DNA of 64,000 nucleotides, from contig JBBELK010001111.1 of NCBI GenBank assembly GCA_037783545.1, positions 1 through 64,000 on the forward strand, in the 5' to 3' direction. Under the pieces are notes generated by a model, which was given only the letters and a program-made list of their open reading frames with translations, did no database searches and had not been told where the DNA came from. The DNA comes from Henricia sp. BOLD:AAB3569. Its lineage: Eukaryota > Echinodermata > Asteroidea > Spinulosida > Echinasteridae. Below are positions 1-12,016 of the stretch, in pieces (within the stretch, counting starts at the first letter, position 1; every line of letters starts with the position of its first letter). Made by a program: the position numbers and the translations under genes.

Positions 1-809
1 TGAGGGCGCTGTTCAACAAATGCATACTGTCATGGCCGTTAATATCGATGGGAATTTGGGTCGCCGATCGATAGATTTGCGTGGTAAATGACCGATAATG
101 ACACCAGTGACTACCGAATCACGCTAGGTGAATATACTTTCATAGTGTTTTGGAGGAGAAAATTATATTTTTTTTTGTCCGGGCGGCACAATGTTTTGTC
201 CGGGCGGCAAATTTTTGGTCCGGGCGCTAACGGTACCTCTGATGATTTTGTCCGGGCGGCGCGCCCAGACAAAACCGGTAGTGGAGATCACTGCCCCCAT
301 CCCGCTGCCCCACCGAGGGCTGCCCCACTCTCCGTTTGGTCACGTTTTTCGTGAAATGAACATTTCTGTGCATCTGTAATACAAGATGCGCATGTTTTGC
401 ACCTGTGGGTGGGGATTTTATTGTCACCTAAATTTTGCCCCAGGAGTGGGGATCTTGTCACAAGAAAAGTGACAATCCCCACCTCTTAGGTGGGGTAACC
501 TTGGGGGAGGGGGTGGGGGGAACAATTGATAGGTGCATTAATAATTCTGGCAATGACAAAACTTTGTTGCATTGAGACAATTCCAATGAATATTGCCAAC
601 CTGAGAGAAAAAAAGGGCACAATGTAGAAGGATCGTGTACTCCGATCTATTGAAACGTCATTCATTTAAACCTCAAGGGGACGAAGAACAAAGTTATTAC
701 ATTTGTGAGAGAAGATAAAAGTAATTGCAGGAAAATATTATCTTGATCTCCAAAATGGGCTCTAGACCAAAGAAATACCCATAAATATTGTGACTTTTTC
801 CCCCATCAG
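1..809 (+). other. intron of the V-ATPase subunit d gene (5' exons off-window)
   Basis: Intronic sequence ending in the acceptor TTCCCCCATCAG at 798-809. It holds short direct repeats of the word TTTTGTCCGGGCGGC (174-262) and one copy of a G-rich dispersed repeat (437-540). No coding exon was recognised, so the preceding exon lies before base 1. Confidence 0.7.
437..540. repeat. G-rich dispersed repeat, copy 1
   Basis: About 100 bases nearly identical to 12898-13000: both run from an AGGxGTGGGGAT start through GTGACAATCCCCA, a CTCTTAGGTGGGGTA block and a GGGGGAGG tract to AACAATTGATAGGTGCATTA. The CCCC and GGGG blocks are self-complementary, so a hairpin can form. Confidence 0.8.
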
Positions 810-3800
810 CTACAGCTACATGATAGACAACATCATTCTACTCATCACCGGTACCTTGCATCAACGATCCATCTCGGAGCTCATACCAAAGTGTCATCCA
901 CTAGGCAGCTTTGAGCAGATGGAAGCAGTTAACGTGGCCACCACACCGGCCGATCTGTACAATGCTATCATTGTAGACACTCCACTTGGTAAGGAATGGG
1001 TGTTTTCTGTCTTTGGCTATCCGTTTAAATAAATGTACATATGGGCTATTTCACAATAAGTGGTCATTTGAGTAAATTACAGTATAACCCATCCTGGATA
1101 ACTTTATCAGTGCAAATACATGTTATGAGTGATTTTATATGATGGGTAATGTGAAGGACAAGCTACAGAACTATTTTTACATAATTCTACGAGTTATTCG
1201 TTTTGAATTTCTCTATTTACATGCACTTTTAACACCATTTTGGAGTCTCATTTCAAGTTTTACATTAGTTTAAGTGGAATCATTTGTTGATGATGCATTA
1301 TTGTGGTGAATTTGGTGATCAATCATGTATATATAGTGTTCAACAATATTGTGAAACTTGGGTTGGTGTAATTCGGTCGAAAAATTTTAATGTTATGAAC
1401 ATTTCAAAATAAAGTGGATTTCCCGTTAAATAAAATATGGTAATGTCCTCTCCAGGACAAGGTTATAATGACAATGGAATAGTTTGGAAATATGTACTCA
1501 CAAGTATGTTTGTATCATCTACAGGACACATTTGATGGAGTAAATATGACAATTTGATCGTGGGAGAGATTTGAGTAAATATTATCAAGATCATATTCAG
1601 GGTTGTGGAAAATCCGTTAAAAATTTGTCCTCTCCAGGACAGCAGTTAATTGTAATATAACATGTCAACCATGATTGAAATATTTTATGTTATGTTTGTA
1701 AAATTAACAGTACCATTCCTTCTAACAGGACATAGCATGGCATTACCATTTCAACATTTAGTCTGGCCATTATATTGTGATATTCTGTGTTTAACAAAAT
1801 GTCCTCTCCAGACAACCCATTGCAAATCATTACTTCATTGGAAAAAATAAACATGTTAATCATAATGCCACGCTCTGATATTTTAGGAATTATTAGTATA
1901 CATCCTGAATTTTTCAGATCAACAGTTTTTTTGTGAGTTGGACAAGTTTGAAATTTGACCCCCATTTGCCAGTGAGACTGAAAGTGTACACTTATTGTGA
2001 AATAGCCCTAATGTATGTTTCATTCATTTTGTGCAGTTGAGCTGTGTATTTACATATTTTAATAAGCCTGGATCCACTAACTTACATTGTATTTGTAGTT
2101 TTGGTCGCAAAATACACAACCCAGATAAAATTTAAGCAAACTGTCAACAATACTTAACCCATTAGAGCATTTGCACTTGAGTGCATTTTGGCAACACAGA
2201 CCATATTTTCCAGAAAATACCTTTGTCTGGTCTCAAAAAAAAAGAAATAAGTTTCAGTTGTTCTGAAGAGATAACTTAGGCCCAAAAAGGGTTACAAATA
2301 GTGTGACAACATGCCTTTCTAAAAACCCTGTGTACAAATTTCCAATATACGCTCGTACCCAGGACGGCCTAAAATGTAACACAAGTGTCCGTCCCGGTTA
2401 CGAGCATATATTGGACATTTTTACACAGGGTTTTTAGAAAGGCATGTTGTCGCACTATTTGTAACCCTTTTTTGGGCCTACATGTAAGTTATCTCTTCAG
2501 ATAAACTTAAACATATTTCTTTCATTTTGTGACCAGGCAAAGGTATTTTCTGGAAAATATGGTCTGTGTTGCCAAAATGCCCCCTTTACTGTGGTAAAAG
2601 CATCATGATTTAAATAATTATTTTTATTCTGTTTGGCAGCCCCATTCTTCCAAGAGTGCATCTCAGAGCAAGACTTAGACGAGATGAACATTGAGATAAT
2701 CCGTAACACGCTCTACAAGGCCTATCTGGAAGCCTTCTATAAGTTCTGTGAAGACTTGGGCGGGGCCACGGCAGACGTTATGTGCACTATCCTTGGGGTA
2801 AGACTTGTATGTATACTATTAATGCAGACCTTGCCATAAACCGAGGCCACCAAGGCTAATGGCCGCATTACCAAGCTGAGTTGGCCCTGATGCCCCTTTA
2901 AGATACACACTATCTGAGGCCAACTTAGCCACCATGCCCTATTCTGTTAAATTTCATGAGGCTTGAATACACTAATAACCAGTAAATATTTCTCAATTTG
3001 TAGAAAAGAACTTTGTCAAAGGGCAATTCCATAAATTCAGATTTGCATTTCAGAGACTTTGAGGGCTTGTAATGCTTCACATATTCAAGTTGTTTAATTT
3101 TAAACACATGTTCTTTAAGCATCGTTGATGGAAGTGTAATTCTCAATAAGCGAGGTACGTTTAAAAAAAACTCGGTTTTGGACGTACTCATTGAGTACGT
3201 CCGAAACAGAGGTTTTTTTGGACCTATTATGCTTGTTGAGAATGGGATCACAATGGGATTTTCAGGAATTACACTTCCATCAAGGATGCTTGAAGAACAT
3301 GTGTTTAAAATCAAACAACTTGAATACGTAAAGCATTACAAGCCCTCAAAGTCTTGAAATGCAAATCTGAATTTATGGAATTGCCCCAAATTGTAATCGA
3401 CAATTATGAAATTCTCGCACGTTTACTGTATCTTAGCTCATGCTTGTATTAGACATTTGACTAAATGTTCTTTTCTGAACAATACTAAAACCAGAATGCT
3501 TAATGGACCAAAGAATGCTTAATGGACCAAAGATTGTGGACATTCGTTGATAAAATTATTAAATAAATATTATCCAAATTTATTTATTTATTATTTATTT
3601 ATTTATTTTACGATTTTTAGTTTGAAGCCGACCGGCGTGCATTCATCATCACCATCAACTCCTTTGGCACCGAGTTGACCAAGGAAGACAGGTCTAAGCT
3701 CTACCCTCGCTGCGGCCAGCTATACCCCGATGGCCTCGCTGCACTCGCTACATGTGATGACTATGATCAAGTTCGGTCTGTCGCTGACAACTACGTAGTA

Positions 3801-6023
3801 TGTATCATTCGGTTAATAGTTCCTCACAAGTAGTTACTTCCTGTGGGTTGGTCCTCGAAGTTGGGTCTTTGAGAAATGAGCAAAACACTTATTTTTCGTC
3901 TCGCGAGACGTAAAATAATTTCGCCCTAAAACCACCTCGCCCTGCACCACTTCTCCCTGAAGCACTTCACCCAAAAGCCATTTCACCCCAAAACCACTTC
4001 GTCCAAACACTACTTCGCCCAAAAGCAACTTCACCCCAAAACCACTTCGTGCACAGGCCATGGTTCAGGGCGAAGTGGTTTTGGGGGAGAAATGACTGTA
4101 AACCATTTTTTGACTGTTTTCTTACAAGTTAGCGTAGTACGGGGCTGATTTTTGCTCAGGTTGGTTTTAATCATGCATACCTTCAATCACACAGGGGGAT
4201 GTTATGTGCCAGTACTAGAATGTGGGTTCGATTCCAGGCCGTGACGGGTGCAAGGCACTTAATCACACTTGTTTCGTCCTTTGGAAGGGATGTAAAGATG
4301 TTGGTCCAGTGTGTTAGGTTTCGGTAACGCACTTTAAAGATCCCAGAGCATTCTTTCGTGAAGAGCAAGGGGCGGGATTCCCCGGTGTCTCTGGCCGTTT
4401 CTAATTCAACTTAGAAGTTGATAGTTATTCTAATATCTATGTTAATTGATCCCATTCCTGTAATTGGCGGTCTTTCCGCTGTTGGTTGTGGTGAATAAAT
4501 AAAACTATTTGTAACGGTTTACCAATCATGTACATGTATACTGCCTTTAACCAGTGAGAGATTGCCCAATAAAAACGTGATTGAATATAGCAGGACTTTA
4601 TACCATATTCACTGCAACGAAACTTTGAAGGTTTTTAAAGTTTTCTAAAGTATTACTGCATCTATGTGGCTGAAATTTTTACAAGGCAGTTTATCAACAT
4701 CATGTAATCTGTCTTTAGGATAAGACAGGATGGACCACATTGAACGCATCTTAACTTTGGTCCCAAAATACGACGGGTAACCCTTCCTAGGATGAAATTA
4801 GTATTTTGTGAAATTGACCTCTGGGCCCTTAAAGTATTCCAGTTAATGATATGCATTTGTTCGTTTTCAGGAATACAAGCAACTCTTTGATACTGCAGGA
4901 ACCAACCCCGGAGAAAAGACATTGGAAGACAGGTTCTTTGAACATGAGGTAGGTTTTTTTTTTAATTTAAAAAGAAAGAAAAAAATTTCTGCAATTGAGC
5001 CTATGCATAGGACTTGCATTGTCTCCAATTACATGGGTGTCTTCATGTGAATGAAACTAGGCCCCTGACTACCGTGGTATTACAGCTCTGTTTTCCATAC
5101 AGTAAAGTCAGGAAACCAGTCTAAATAGGATGGTGGCTTTGCAAAATTTCTTGAAAGCGTGGGCTCTTTTTTTTGTTGGAAGGTCAATGAGGTACTAAGC
5201 TGACTTATACACAGATTGGTTTATATCACACACATCCTCAATCATGCATGGAGATAATGCCATTTGGGCCGTTCCACGAAGTTGGGACACAAAGTGTTTT
5301 ATTTCTTCATTTCCACAAAATGGCCAATAAGTGAGCAGCAAATCGTCATCCATGTAATGATGTTGCACGATATGGTTGCTTTGCCTGTTCTGGGATATGT
5401 TTTGATTCTTCAGTCTTGATGGAATTTATAAATGTTGAATTATTTGACAAAATGATGATCACTGATGTTACGGGGACGCCAAGCTAATTTATCCCATTTT
5501 ACTCCGACCCTGAAAGTGATCTTGTTGAATTTGACATTAGCACACAGTTCTCGATCTAAACAATCATTTGTAATTTAAATTTGGAGAATTCTAATTAGAA
5601 TGTTCATGTGGTTTAAGGAAATCTGTTGAAAAACACCAAATGTTGGTTCCATATTTTGTTGCAAGTAATAGAGGTTTTTAATTTATATCATTTAAGTGCT
5701 GGTATTTCTGAGTACTAGTGACTAAAATATAGGGTAAACAGGGCTCCGACGTAACGGGGGACACCGTATCCCAACTTCATGGAATGGTCCATTTGTAACA
5801 GTTTTTTAATCCTATTGTGATTAAAGTTTGACTTATTATGATTTCACTGTATTTCACACAGGTTAAACTAAACGTTAACAGCTTCATGCAGCAATTTCAG
5901 TACGGAGTCTTCTACTCATTCGTCAAACTGAAGGAGCAAGAATGCCGAAACATCGTATGGATTGCTGAGTGCGTTGCCCAGAGACAACGAGGCAAGATTG
6001 ATAACTACATCCCCATTCTGTAA
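810..6023 (+). CDS. ATP6V0D1: V-type proton ATPase subunit d (V0 sector), 3' five exons
   Basis: Subunit d is the peripheral cap of the membrane V0 sector of the vacuolar H+-ATPase, coupling the central rotor stalk to the c-ring during acidification of endomembrane compartments. Coding exons: 810-988, 2640-2797, 3621-3797, 4871-4948 and 5862-6023. Every intron is GT-AG and the frame is continuous, giving 250 residues after the split first codon, with TAA at 6021-6023. Recognisable stretches are [69 protein letters not shown] and the C-terminus AKIDNYIPI-like (here [10 protein letters not shown]), all near identical to the animal family as I remember it. The family is about 350 aa, so roughly 100 N-terminal residues must be encoded before base 1. 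Nothing is broken. The introns hold MITEs (1043-2008, 2183-2593, 3021-3386) and a SINE. I cannot tell whether the species has separate d1 and d2 paralogues. Confidence 0.96.
1043..2008. mobile_element. MITE-like element with 20-bp terminal inverted repeats, in an intron
   Basis: Starts with GGGCTATTTCACAATAAGTG and ends with the reverse complement CACTTATTGTGAAATAGCCC, about 966 bp in all. The interior contains three spaced copies of the self-complementary word GTCCTCTCCAGGAC (near 1445, 1629 and a diverged one near 1800) separated by A/T-rich sequence, so the body looks built from degenerate subrepeats of roughly 170-190 bp. No coding capacity seen. Confidence 0.75.
2183..2593. mobile_element. 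Foldback MITE with ~200-bp arms (family A), copy 1
   Basis: The left half (GCATTTTGGCAACACAGACC onward) is repeated in reverse complement at the right end (…GTTGCCAAAATGCCCCCTTT). The arms meet near 2370-2390 around a word of the type TACGCTCGTA. A second complete copy lies at 36549-36968 and a one-armed copy at 23376-23620. The element lies directly upstream of the acceptor of the second visible V-ATPase exon. Confidence 0.85.
3021..3386. mobile_element. Palindromic MITE (family B), copy 1
   Basis: Begins GGGCAATTCC and ends GGAATTGCCC. Arms of about 165 bp read through CAGATTTGCATTTC, GAGGGCTTGTAATGC and AATTACACTTCCATCA and meet at the near-perfect hairpin GGACGTACTCATTGAGTACG around 3180-3212. 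A related copy is at 57040-57297 and a solo end at about 16530-16577. Confidence 0.85.
3868..4205. mobile_element. Truncated TTAA-type MITE (family C) with 'cacttcgccc' tandem core
   Basis: Inverted partial copy of the element seen complete at 31450-31930. It shows the CGTCTCGCGAGACG palindrome, a run of 16-20 bp degenerate units such as ACTTCGCCCAAAAGC, and the flank TTTAATCATGCATACCTTCAATCACACAGGGGG in pieces. Both TTAA ends are missing. The right edge abuts a SINE-like sequence. Confidence 0.75.
4205..4500 (+). mobile_element. tRNA-derived SINE-like sequence
   Basis: Contains a B-box-like GGGTTCGATTCC at about 4227, then GTGCAAGGCACTTAATCAC and TCCTTTGGAAGGGATG, a layout typical of tRNA-headed SINEs in deuterostomes. 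The A-box side is degenerate. A similar arrangement (GAGCAAGGCACTTTGCCCC) occurs at 63665-63850. Confidence 0.5.
5265..5791. mobile_element. MITE with ~25-bp inverted ends, in the last V-ATPase intron
   Basis: The left end TGGGCCGTTCCACGAAGTTG is matched by the right end CAACTTCATGGAATGGTCCA with two to three mismatches; both continue with TGGGACAC / GTATCCCA. The interior is A/T-rich with no ORF. Confidence 0.7.
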
Positions 6024-6400
6024 AATCCATCCATCTGCAGGTGATGCTGCGGTCATCTTAGTCGGGTTACTGTATGCTGTGTTGTGTACAACAGTCAGGG
6101 TATCAGACAGTGATATCCTTGTGCTGCATGTATTTATAAAAAGTGTATAGAGTGTATTGTCAGTCCAATTTATCACCAGTATACAACCATAAAATACACA
6201 TACCCAAATGTATCATACAGCAAAGTAGCATCCTGTCTCTGTGATGCCTAATTGCACATGGTACAAATGTATATACTCTGTATGGGCATACATGACCTAA
6301 TTCTATTTAAAAGATACATGTATGTATGTATGTATGTATATGTATAATGTCTGTGCTCAGTCCATGAATTCCACCATTGCAAATAAAATAGAATACAAAT
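6024..6400 (+). other. 3' UTR and polyadenylation signal of the V-ATPase subunit d gene
   Basis: Sequence after the TAA stop has no ORF continuation and contains a canonical AATAAA at 6382-6387. An ATGT-rich microsatellite sits just upstream (about 6316-6342). The 3' end is inferred from the hexamer only; cleavage would be expected 10-30 bases downstream. Confidence 0.6.
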
Positions 6401-6739
6401 GAATAATTTCTTTGGTAAAGTCAATTTTTTCTTCATATAGATATCTAATTTCTTCCTATTTCATTTTTTTCTAGAAAGCTCATAGGTTTATTCATTTGAA
6501 AGGTAATGAGAAAATTATTTATTTTGAAAACTGAGAAAATTATTTATTTTATATTTTCAACTTTTAAAGGGTATTGGCTCTGAGCACAGACAATAATCGT
6601 TGAGTGAATACTCGCAGTTGATTTGTTGTTCAGGAGACCCTATTTACATGTTTCAATCGTGTCTCCTGAACTAGTTCTATAGAATGCAAACTGCTGACTG
6701 GAAAGGTGCCAGACTATTTGTGTTCCAAGCCTCGTGTTC

Positions 6740-7015
6740 TGGGCCCAATTTCATAAAGCTGCTTAAGCGCGAGCTGAAAACGGTGCTTACTGTAGCAGAA
6801 AAGTTGTGCTAACGTTAAGGCTATTTCATGGCCGCGGCGTGCTTAAGCATGCGCGCGCTTGGAAACCGCAATTGTTGCGTCACTATCTTAAGCAAAATTT
6901 GGCTCTGCAGTTAAGGAAGGTTTTCAGTTGCTTACCGTTAACGATGTCTATGAAATAGCCTGACGCTCAGTTAACGGAAAATGGGCTGTTAAACAGCTCT
7001 ATGAAATTGGGCCCA
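6740..7015. mobile_element. MITE with 'TGGGCCCAATTTCAT' ends
   Basis: Inverted ends TGGGCCCAATTTCATAAAGC and GCTCTATGAAATTGGGCCCA delimit 276 bp. Inside is a second inverted pair (GCTATTTCATGGC / TCTATGAAATAGCC), suggesting either two-step ends or nesting. CpG-rich core with GCATGCGCGCGC near 6848. Confidence 0.75.
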
Positions 7016-7452
7016 GATCAAGGATTTGAATGCATATGTAACTGGCACCTTTTCAATGGACAGTTTGCACTCTATAGAAATGATTCAGTGAACATGATTA
7101 AACCGTTCAAACGCGTGAATAGACCTCTCTTTTGCCACGTCACAGCTCGAGTTTGGTTGGCAAAAGTATGGAAAACACTCAGGCAAAACCAAAACAATAT
7201 TTTAAACATTTGTACAAATGTTACAAAAATATTTAAAACAGTGCTCCATCTATTAGGAATAAACAAATCAATAACAGGATGCATTTGTCTTTTTAAAGAA
7301 TTGTCTAACAGTTTTGATTTGGATCACAAATTATTTCAACAAATTGAAAGTTTTTTGTAACTTGTGGCCGCTCATGCCAACCAGCGCGGTTTGTTTATCA
7401 ACAAAAGAAAGGTCTATAGGGTCTATACTAAATTTTGGAGGGAAAGTATATA

Positions 7453-8144
7453 TGGGTAATTCCCAAAATTAGGGGTCCAAAAGTGTGACATGCTTTTAAA
7501 GATTTTCAAGTGTGTTTAGTGATATGAAAGTGGTTTTCCAGTACAAAATATTTATTTTTATTTCCATAAATGGCACTTAAATTCAACGTTTATGTGTGGA
7601 TATACATGTAAGGCATTAAGGTTAATGCAAACTCAATCTACAGCTAATTTTCATTGGCGTAGGTAACCCTGCACACCAAATTCCTATTCAATATAATGGA
7701 ACAAATTATGAGCCATTGCGGTCTTTTCGTATCGAATAGTTGTCGGTAATCACAGAACAAAATATTCAAGAGAATGATGCTGTCCCCTATAATCACAGGT
7801 GGGTCATTCTATAAATTTGGGGTCCAACGTGCGACATTTTTCTGTCCCCGTTACACCTGACATACTGCTATTTGCCATACAAGTATCATTAAAAATGCCT
7901 TCAAACCATATTTTTATGAATTGTATTTTATGTAATCACTCTTTGAAATAGAAGGCATTTAAAGAATATGTCCTGAATTTACAAAATACAACAGAAAACG
8001 GGGACAGAAAAAGTGGACCCCAAAATTATATAATGACCCATGTCGCAGTCTATTACTAAGAATCTGTGATCGTGAGTGGCAATTTTTTTATGCACAGGGT
8101 GCCGTACATAACTGGGACACACCCCAAATTTTGGGAATTACCCA
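7453..8144. mobile_element. MITE with 'TGGGTAATTCCCAAAATT' ends, host of a nested MITE
   Basis: The left end TGGGTAATTCCCAAAATTAG is mirrored by AATTTTGGGAATTACCCA at the right. A second inverted-repeat element fills 7800-8040 inside it. Confidence 0.8.
7800..8040. mobile_element. Nested 241-bp MITE with 'TGGGTCATTCTATAAATTTG' ends
   Basis: Inverted ends TGGGTCATTCTATAAATTTG and AAAATTATATAATGACCCA, each followed by a GGGGTCCA word and, further in, GTCCCCGTT/AACGGGGAC. Its ends resemble those of the surrounding element (TGGGT…, then GGGGTCC), so the two may be related families. Confidence 0.8.
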
Positions 8145-8749
8145 TTTAGGTTATAATTTAGAGAGTTCTACATTATGTATTTTTATCCTATTAATTTGAT
8201 CATTTAAAGGTGCATTCCAGGATTTATTTTGGAACATTCCACAAAAATTATCTTTACCAAACAGGAAATGAGTCAAATATGTACATGTATTAAAGCAAAT
8301 GACTGCCTGTTTATAGTTTTTGTTTTTCCTGTACTGAGCACTTGATGTTGTCAGCTTTCAGCACAATAGCACTGAAAAGCATCACACTCTTAAACGTTTG
8401 ATAAAATGACATTTTTTCCTAACCCAACTTTACACATGAAGGAACCTTATTCTATTGCATGTACATAAAAATTGGCAAACTAAAGATTAAAAACATCCGC
8501 AAGACCTCAAATGTCACAAACTTTTGTGCACAAGTCTGTGGAGAAGACAAACCAGTAGCTTTGCTTATAAATATGGAAATTTGCATTAGCAAATTGTCAC
8601 GTGCATCAGGATCTTGAGCGTAAATTTTGACGCACATCGGCTGCGCTGTGTTTCGAACAAATTTCGAGCAACACGTACGCGTTTGGAACATTTTCCAGGA
8701 TTTGCGTGCACGTACTAGATGGTGTTTAATACGCAGTAGCATTTTATTC

Positions 8750-8962
8750 CTACAAAGATGGCATCTGCGAGAGTGGTCAATAGAAGGGTGCAATTCGATG
8801 TTGGTATAAATTTGAATTGAGTGCAAACAAGTTTCATTTTTCACTTTGCACTTTATTTTATTTATGTCAATCAAGTTTTTGGAAATAAATACAATTGTTA
8901 AAAAAATCCATACACAAATAAAATTGCGCCCTCTCCTTTTGTTCCGCCATACTTTTAAAACA
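8750..8962. mobile_element. Diverged copy of the 'GCGCCCTCTCC' MITE (family D)
   Basis: The right end TTGCGCCCTCTCCTTTTGTT followed by CCGCCATACTT is nearly identical to the copies at 45768-46003, 50815-51058 and 61975-62210. The left end is eroded. The interior shares CACTTTGCACTT and GTCAATCAAGTTTTTGGAAA. Confidence 0.75.
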
Positions 8963-9840
8963 AGCCACCGATGATGGTTTTTCGGCATGGCCACAAAGTG
9001 TGGAAAGTTGGTCTTGTTTACATGTCTATATCAATCCTGAAGTACTTGTGAAATTTGGTTTTAGTTTTGAAGGACATCAGTACTTGTGTTTTGACTGTAG
9101 CCGAATAATGCTCAGTGTGTTGTAATGCAGAATATACCATAGGCTGTCTTTACTTCCTGCGTAACTTTTGTGATACAATAAAACTTCCCCATAAAAATGG
9201 GATAAATAAAGGCATTTATTATAGAGAAACAAATACCTGTACATGTATATTATATTTTAGTAGTTTGGGAGCCAAGAATAATTATTCCATATAGCAACGT
9301 TTCACTGGGTATAATTTAATATCTGTACGGTCAAATAATTATTTGTAAAGTAAATTGATGTAAAACATTTCAACCACCACTAAAATAAACATGCAATTTT
9401 TCCTTTGAAAGATTGTACGAAACATTTTTGTTTCCCCTAAAAATCTTGTCACAAAAATGTTTATTTGAATATTTAGCCTTTTTGCTTGTAACCTTCCACT
9501 ATGGCTTGTGCCCCGAATTCTTCACTTTCAAATGGAGGTGCAGTTTAGAAAGTCCACATACTATGTTATTGTTGCTATGTGGTGCATGCCATTGCCTTGA
9601 AACCAACAGTCTGGTTACTTAATGCCATTCTCTCCACTAGGGTGAACACGGTATTGATTCTGTACCTCTCACCTGCTGGGTGCACCCATCACATTACATG
9701 GCAACAAAAATTTAGTCTGGTCATCTAGATACTATATGTGAAAGGAAGAGAGTCGGCACATCAGACGTCATAAGTGAGAAATAAATAAAAGGTTAATTGT
9801 AAACAGTTTTAATCGTAAGTCTACATGAATAAGTAATTAT

Positions 9841-9992
9841 TTTTAGGGATTATGACCAGGGACCGCCGGGGTGAATAAATGTCTGAGTTTGGAAAATGTG
9901 GATGCAGTGAAAAGCAACTTGTCTCCACCGGGATTTGAACCGCAGACCTTCTGATTAACGTGCAGACGCTCTACCAATTGAGCTATAAAGCC
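9841..9992 (-). mobile_element. tRNA-derived SINE (copy 1)
   Basis: On the minus strand, 9992-9921 forms a tRNA-like head: TAGCTCAATTGGTAGAGCG (A box) and GGTTCAAATCCC (B box), 72 bases long, with a weak anticodon stem. It is followed by a tRNA-unrelated tail beginning CAAGTTGCTTTTCACTGCAT. The same head-tail junction recurs at 53620-53796, so it is a SINE and not a tRNA gene. The T stem does not pair well and the base before the candidate GTT anticodon is C and not T. Confidence 0.75.
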
Positions 9993-10377
9993 AACTGCAG
10001 GTGGTCTCGAATACACGGTAGTGCAGTTGATCCTCATTGATTGGGATTGGCTATCACGTGAGCTTAGCAAGCCATGTTTAAATCGTCTGAACTAAAAAGG
10101 TTGTTAATTAGGGAAAGCATGAGGCATGTTATCACAATATGTGTGGTACATAAAATGTTTTAGCAGTGAACCAGTGGTGATTCATTTGTGTCAGTGGGAA
10201 TCAGTGCTGCTTTCAAACAGGAAATATTCCGGTCCCTGCTACATGTATGCTTGACAACATTTGTTCGGTATGAGTCCATTGATTTGTATTGAGTCACAGG
10301 AAGTTATACAGCCTGAAAAGGATTGGTGAAATGAAGTTAGTACATGTACTACTACAAGAAATTGACAAAGTACATAC

Positions 10378-10996
10378 TACACTCGACCAAAAAGGTTCTG
10401 TCACCAGTAAGACATTTATAGATATTTATTATTAAATTGGATTTAATGTAGGAAAATAATATATCAAATTTTAGCTGAACATATCCCTCAAAGGAATAGA
10501 GCTCAAGAGAGATCATGATGGCAAGCTTCACTAAACAGGAATGCAACAAAGGAGTGTGGGGTCAGAATGAAAAACACCAAAGGACAATGCAACTTGTGAT
10601 TTGGGCAATTTGTGTGTAGACAATTAGAAAATTTTTAAGTGAGTTTGGATTTATCAATGTCTTGTCAAAAACATCCAAATCAAAATGGTTAAATTGTCCA
10701 ATCTGAATCGTGCCATTGCATTTATAGGTATGGTGAAAGCAAAATACTGAACTGTAACTCCCGTTGCTTGAGTGCAATAAAGTTGACATCGTTGTTTTTT
10801 GGTGTTTTTCATTCTGACCCCACACTCCTTTGTTGCATTCCTGTTCAGTGAAGCTTGCCATCATGGACTGTTGAGCTCTATTCCTTTGAGTGATATGTTC
10901 AGCTAAAATTTGATATATTTTCCTACATTAAATCCAATTTCATAATAAATATCTACAAATGTCTTACTGGTGACAGAACTTTTTTGGTCCAGTGTA
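10378..10996. mobile_element. Foldback element with ~205-bp arms
   Basis: The left arm 10378-10584 (TACACTCGACCAAAAAGG, GTTCTGTCACCAGTAAGACA) is the reverse complement of the right arm 10792-10996 with few mismatches. A unique spacer of about 207 bp lies between. The ORFs on the minus strand here (10352-10549, 10562-10864) are products of the arms and are not genes. Confidence 0.85.
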
Positions 10997-11039
10997 TATA
11001 TGTAATGTTTTTCTTGACTTGTGAGGGCGCTCTTCAAGT

Positions 11040-11580
11040 TATCATATCAATTTAAAGGCCATTGTATCATTTGCAATGACCCAATTTTGTTTTTCATGAG
11101 TTGACAATAAAACCTTACTCAAAGTGCTGATAGCAATTATTTCTGTCCAAAATGGTATTTCAGGCTGGAAATTGACAACCGAAGGTGGTTTTCTAAAAAA
11201 AAGTCCCGTGCACAGGACTTTTTTTACCATTCACTTGTACACAAAATCCAATATAGATTTTCAAGGTTTTCTGAAGCACTGATGCATCTAAGTAGCTAAA
11301 ATGTCTTCAGGCTAGTTTACCAACATTCTTCCTTAGATACGTTACACTCTTATTCCACGAATCTGTAAAAAGTTTTATCTTGCAAATGATACATAGGCCT
11401 TTAAGTTCTTATCACCCCAAAAAATTACAAACATGTCAGAATGAAAAAAAAAACGGGCAGCTTAAAGATAAATTACATGATTAAAAAACTTTTTAAAACA
11501 GTAACATTACATAAACAAAGAATGTTGATAAATTGCCTTGAAAAATTCCAGCTACATGTAGATGCAGTAATACATGTACT
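11040..11580. repeat. Dispersed intronic/intergenic repeat, copy 1
   Basis: Shares CATCATTTGCA-type, GAGTTGACAA, AATGGTA and ACATTTCTACAAGGCAGTTTA words in the same order with 28215-28520 and 32790-33090; a short fragment is at 4620-4710. The boundaries are not defined by inverted repeats that I could see. Confidence 0.5.
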
Positions 11581-12016
11581 TCAGAAAACCTGAGAAAAAT
11601 CCCCGGGAAAAATCAATGCATGGTTTTTGTGTTGAATGAATGATTTTGCAAGTTGCCACTTGTAATACACAGGGGGAAAATGTGCATTTGTTGCCATTGA
11701 CCACTCCTATCAATAATTTCAGTCGGGATTTTCTTGTTAACTCGTGAGGTAAAATTTTGGGCAACTACAAATACTGGGGCTTCAAAACATAATTATAACA
11801 AAACTTGGAAACCATAAGTTCTTTTTAATACCTATTTACAAGGACGTGTTTTATTAGGCCGAATCATTAACACATAAAACAATATCAACAATCGGTCAAC
11901 AGGGAAATGGATTTTATACACAGGGCAAGTTGAACATGGGCACTCTCTCCCCTACGCAAGAAACGATCAAATCTAATTACATGTACATGTATATGCTAAC
12001 CAATTAAATATTTAAC

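Noticed and set aside
8452-8994. 180-aa ORF on the minus strand
   Set aside because: Its N-terminal third is the family D MITE read through (the VWRNKRRGRNFI peptide recurs at 51002-51253), and the rest has no family resemblance.
9921-9992. A functional tRNA gene on the minus strand
   Set aside because: The T stem pairs poorly, position 33 is not T, and the same head with the same tail occurs at 53620, so it is a SINE.
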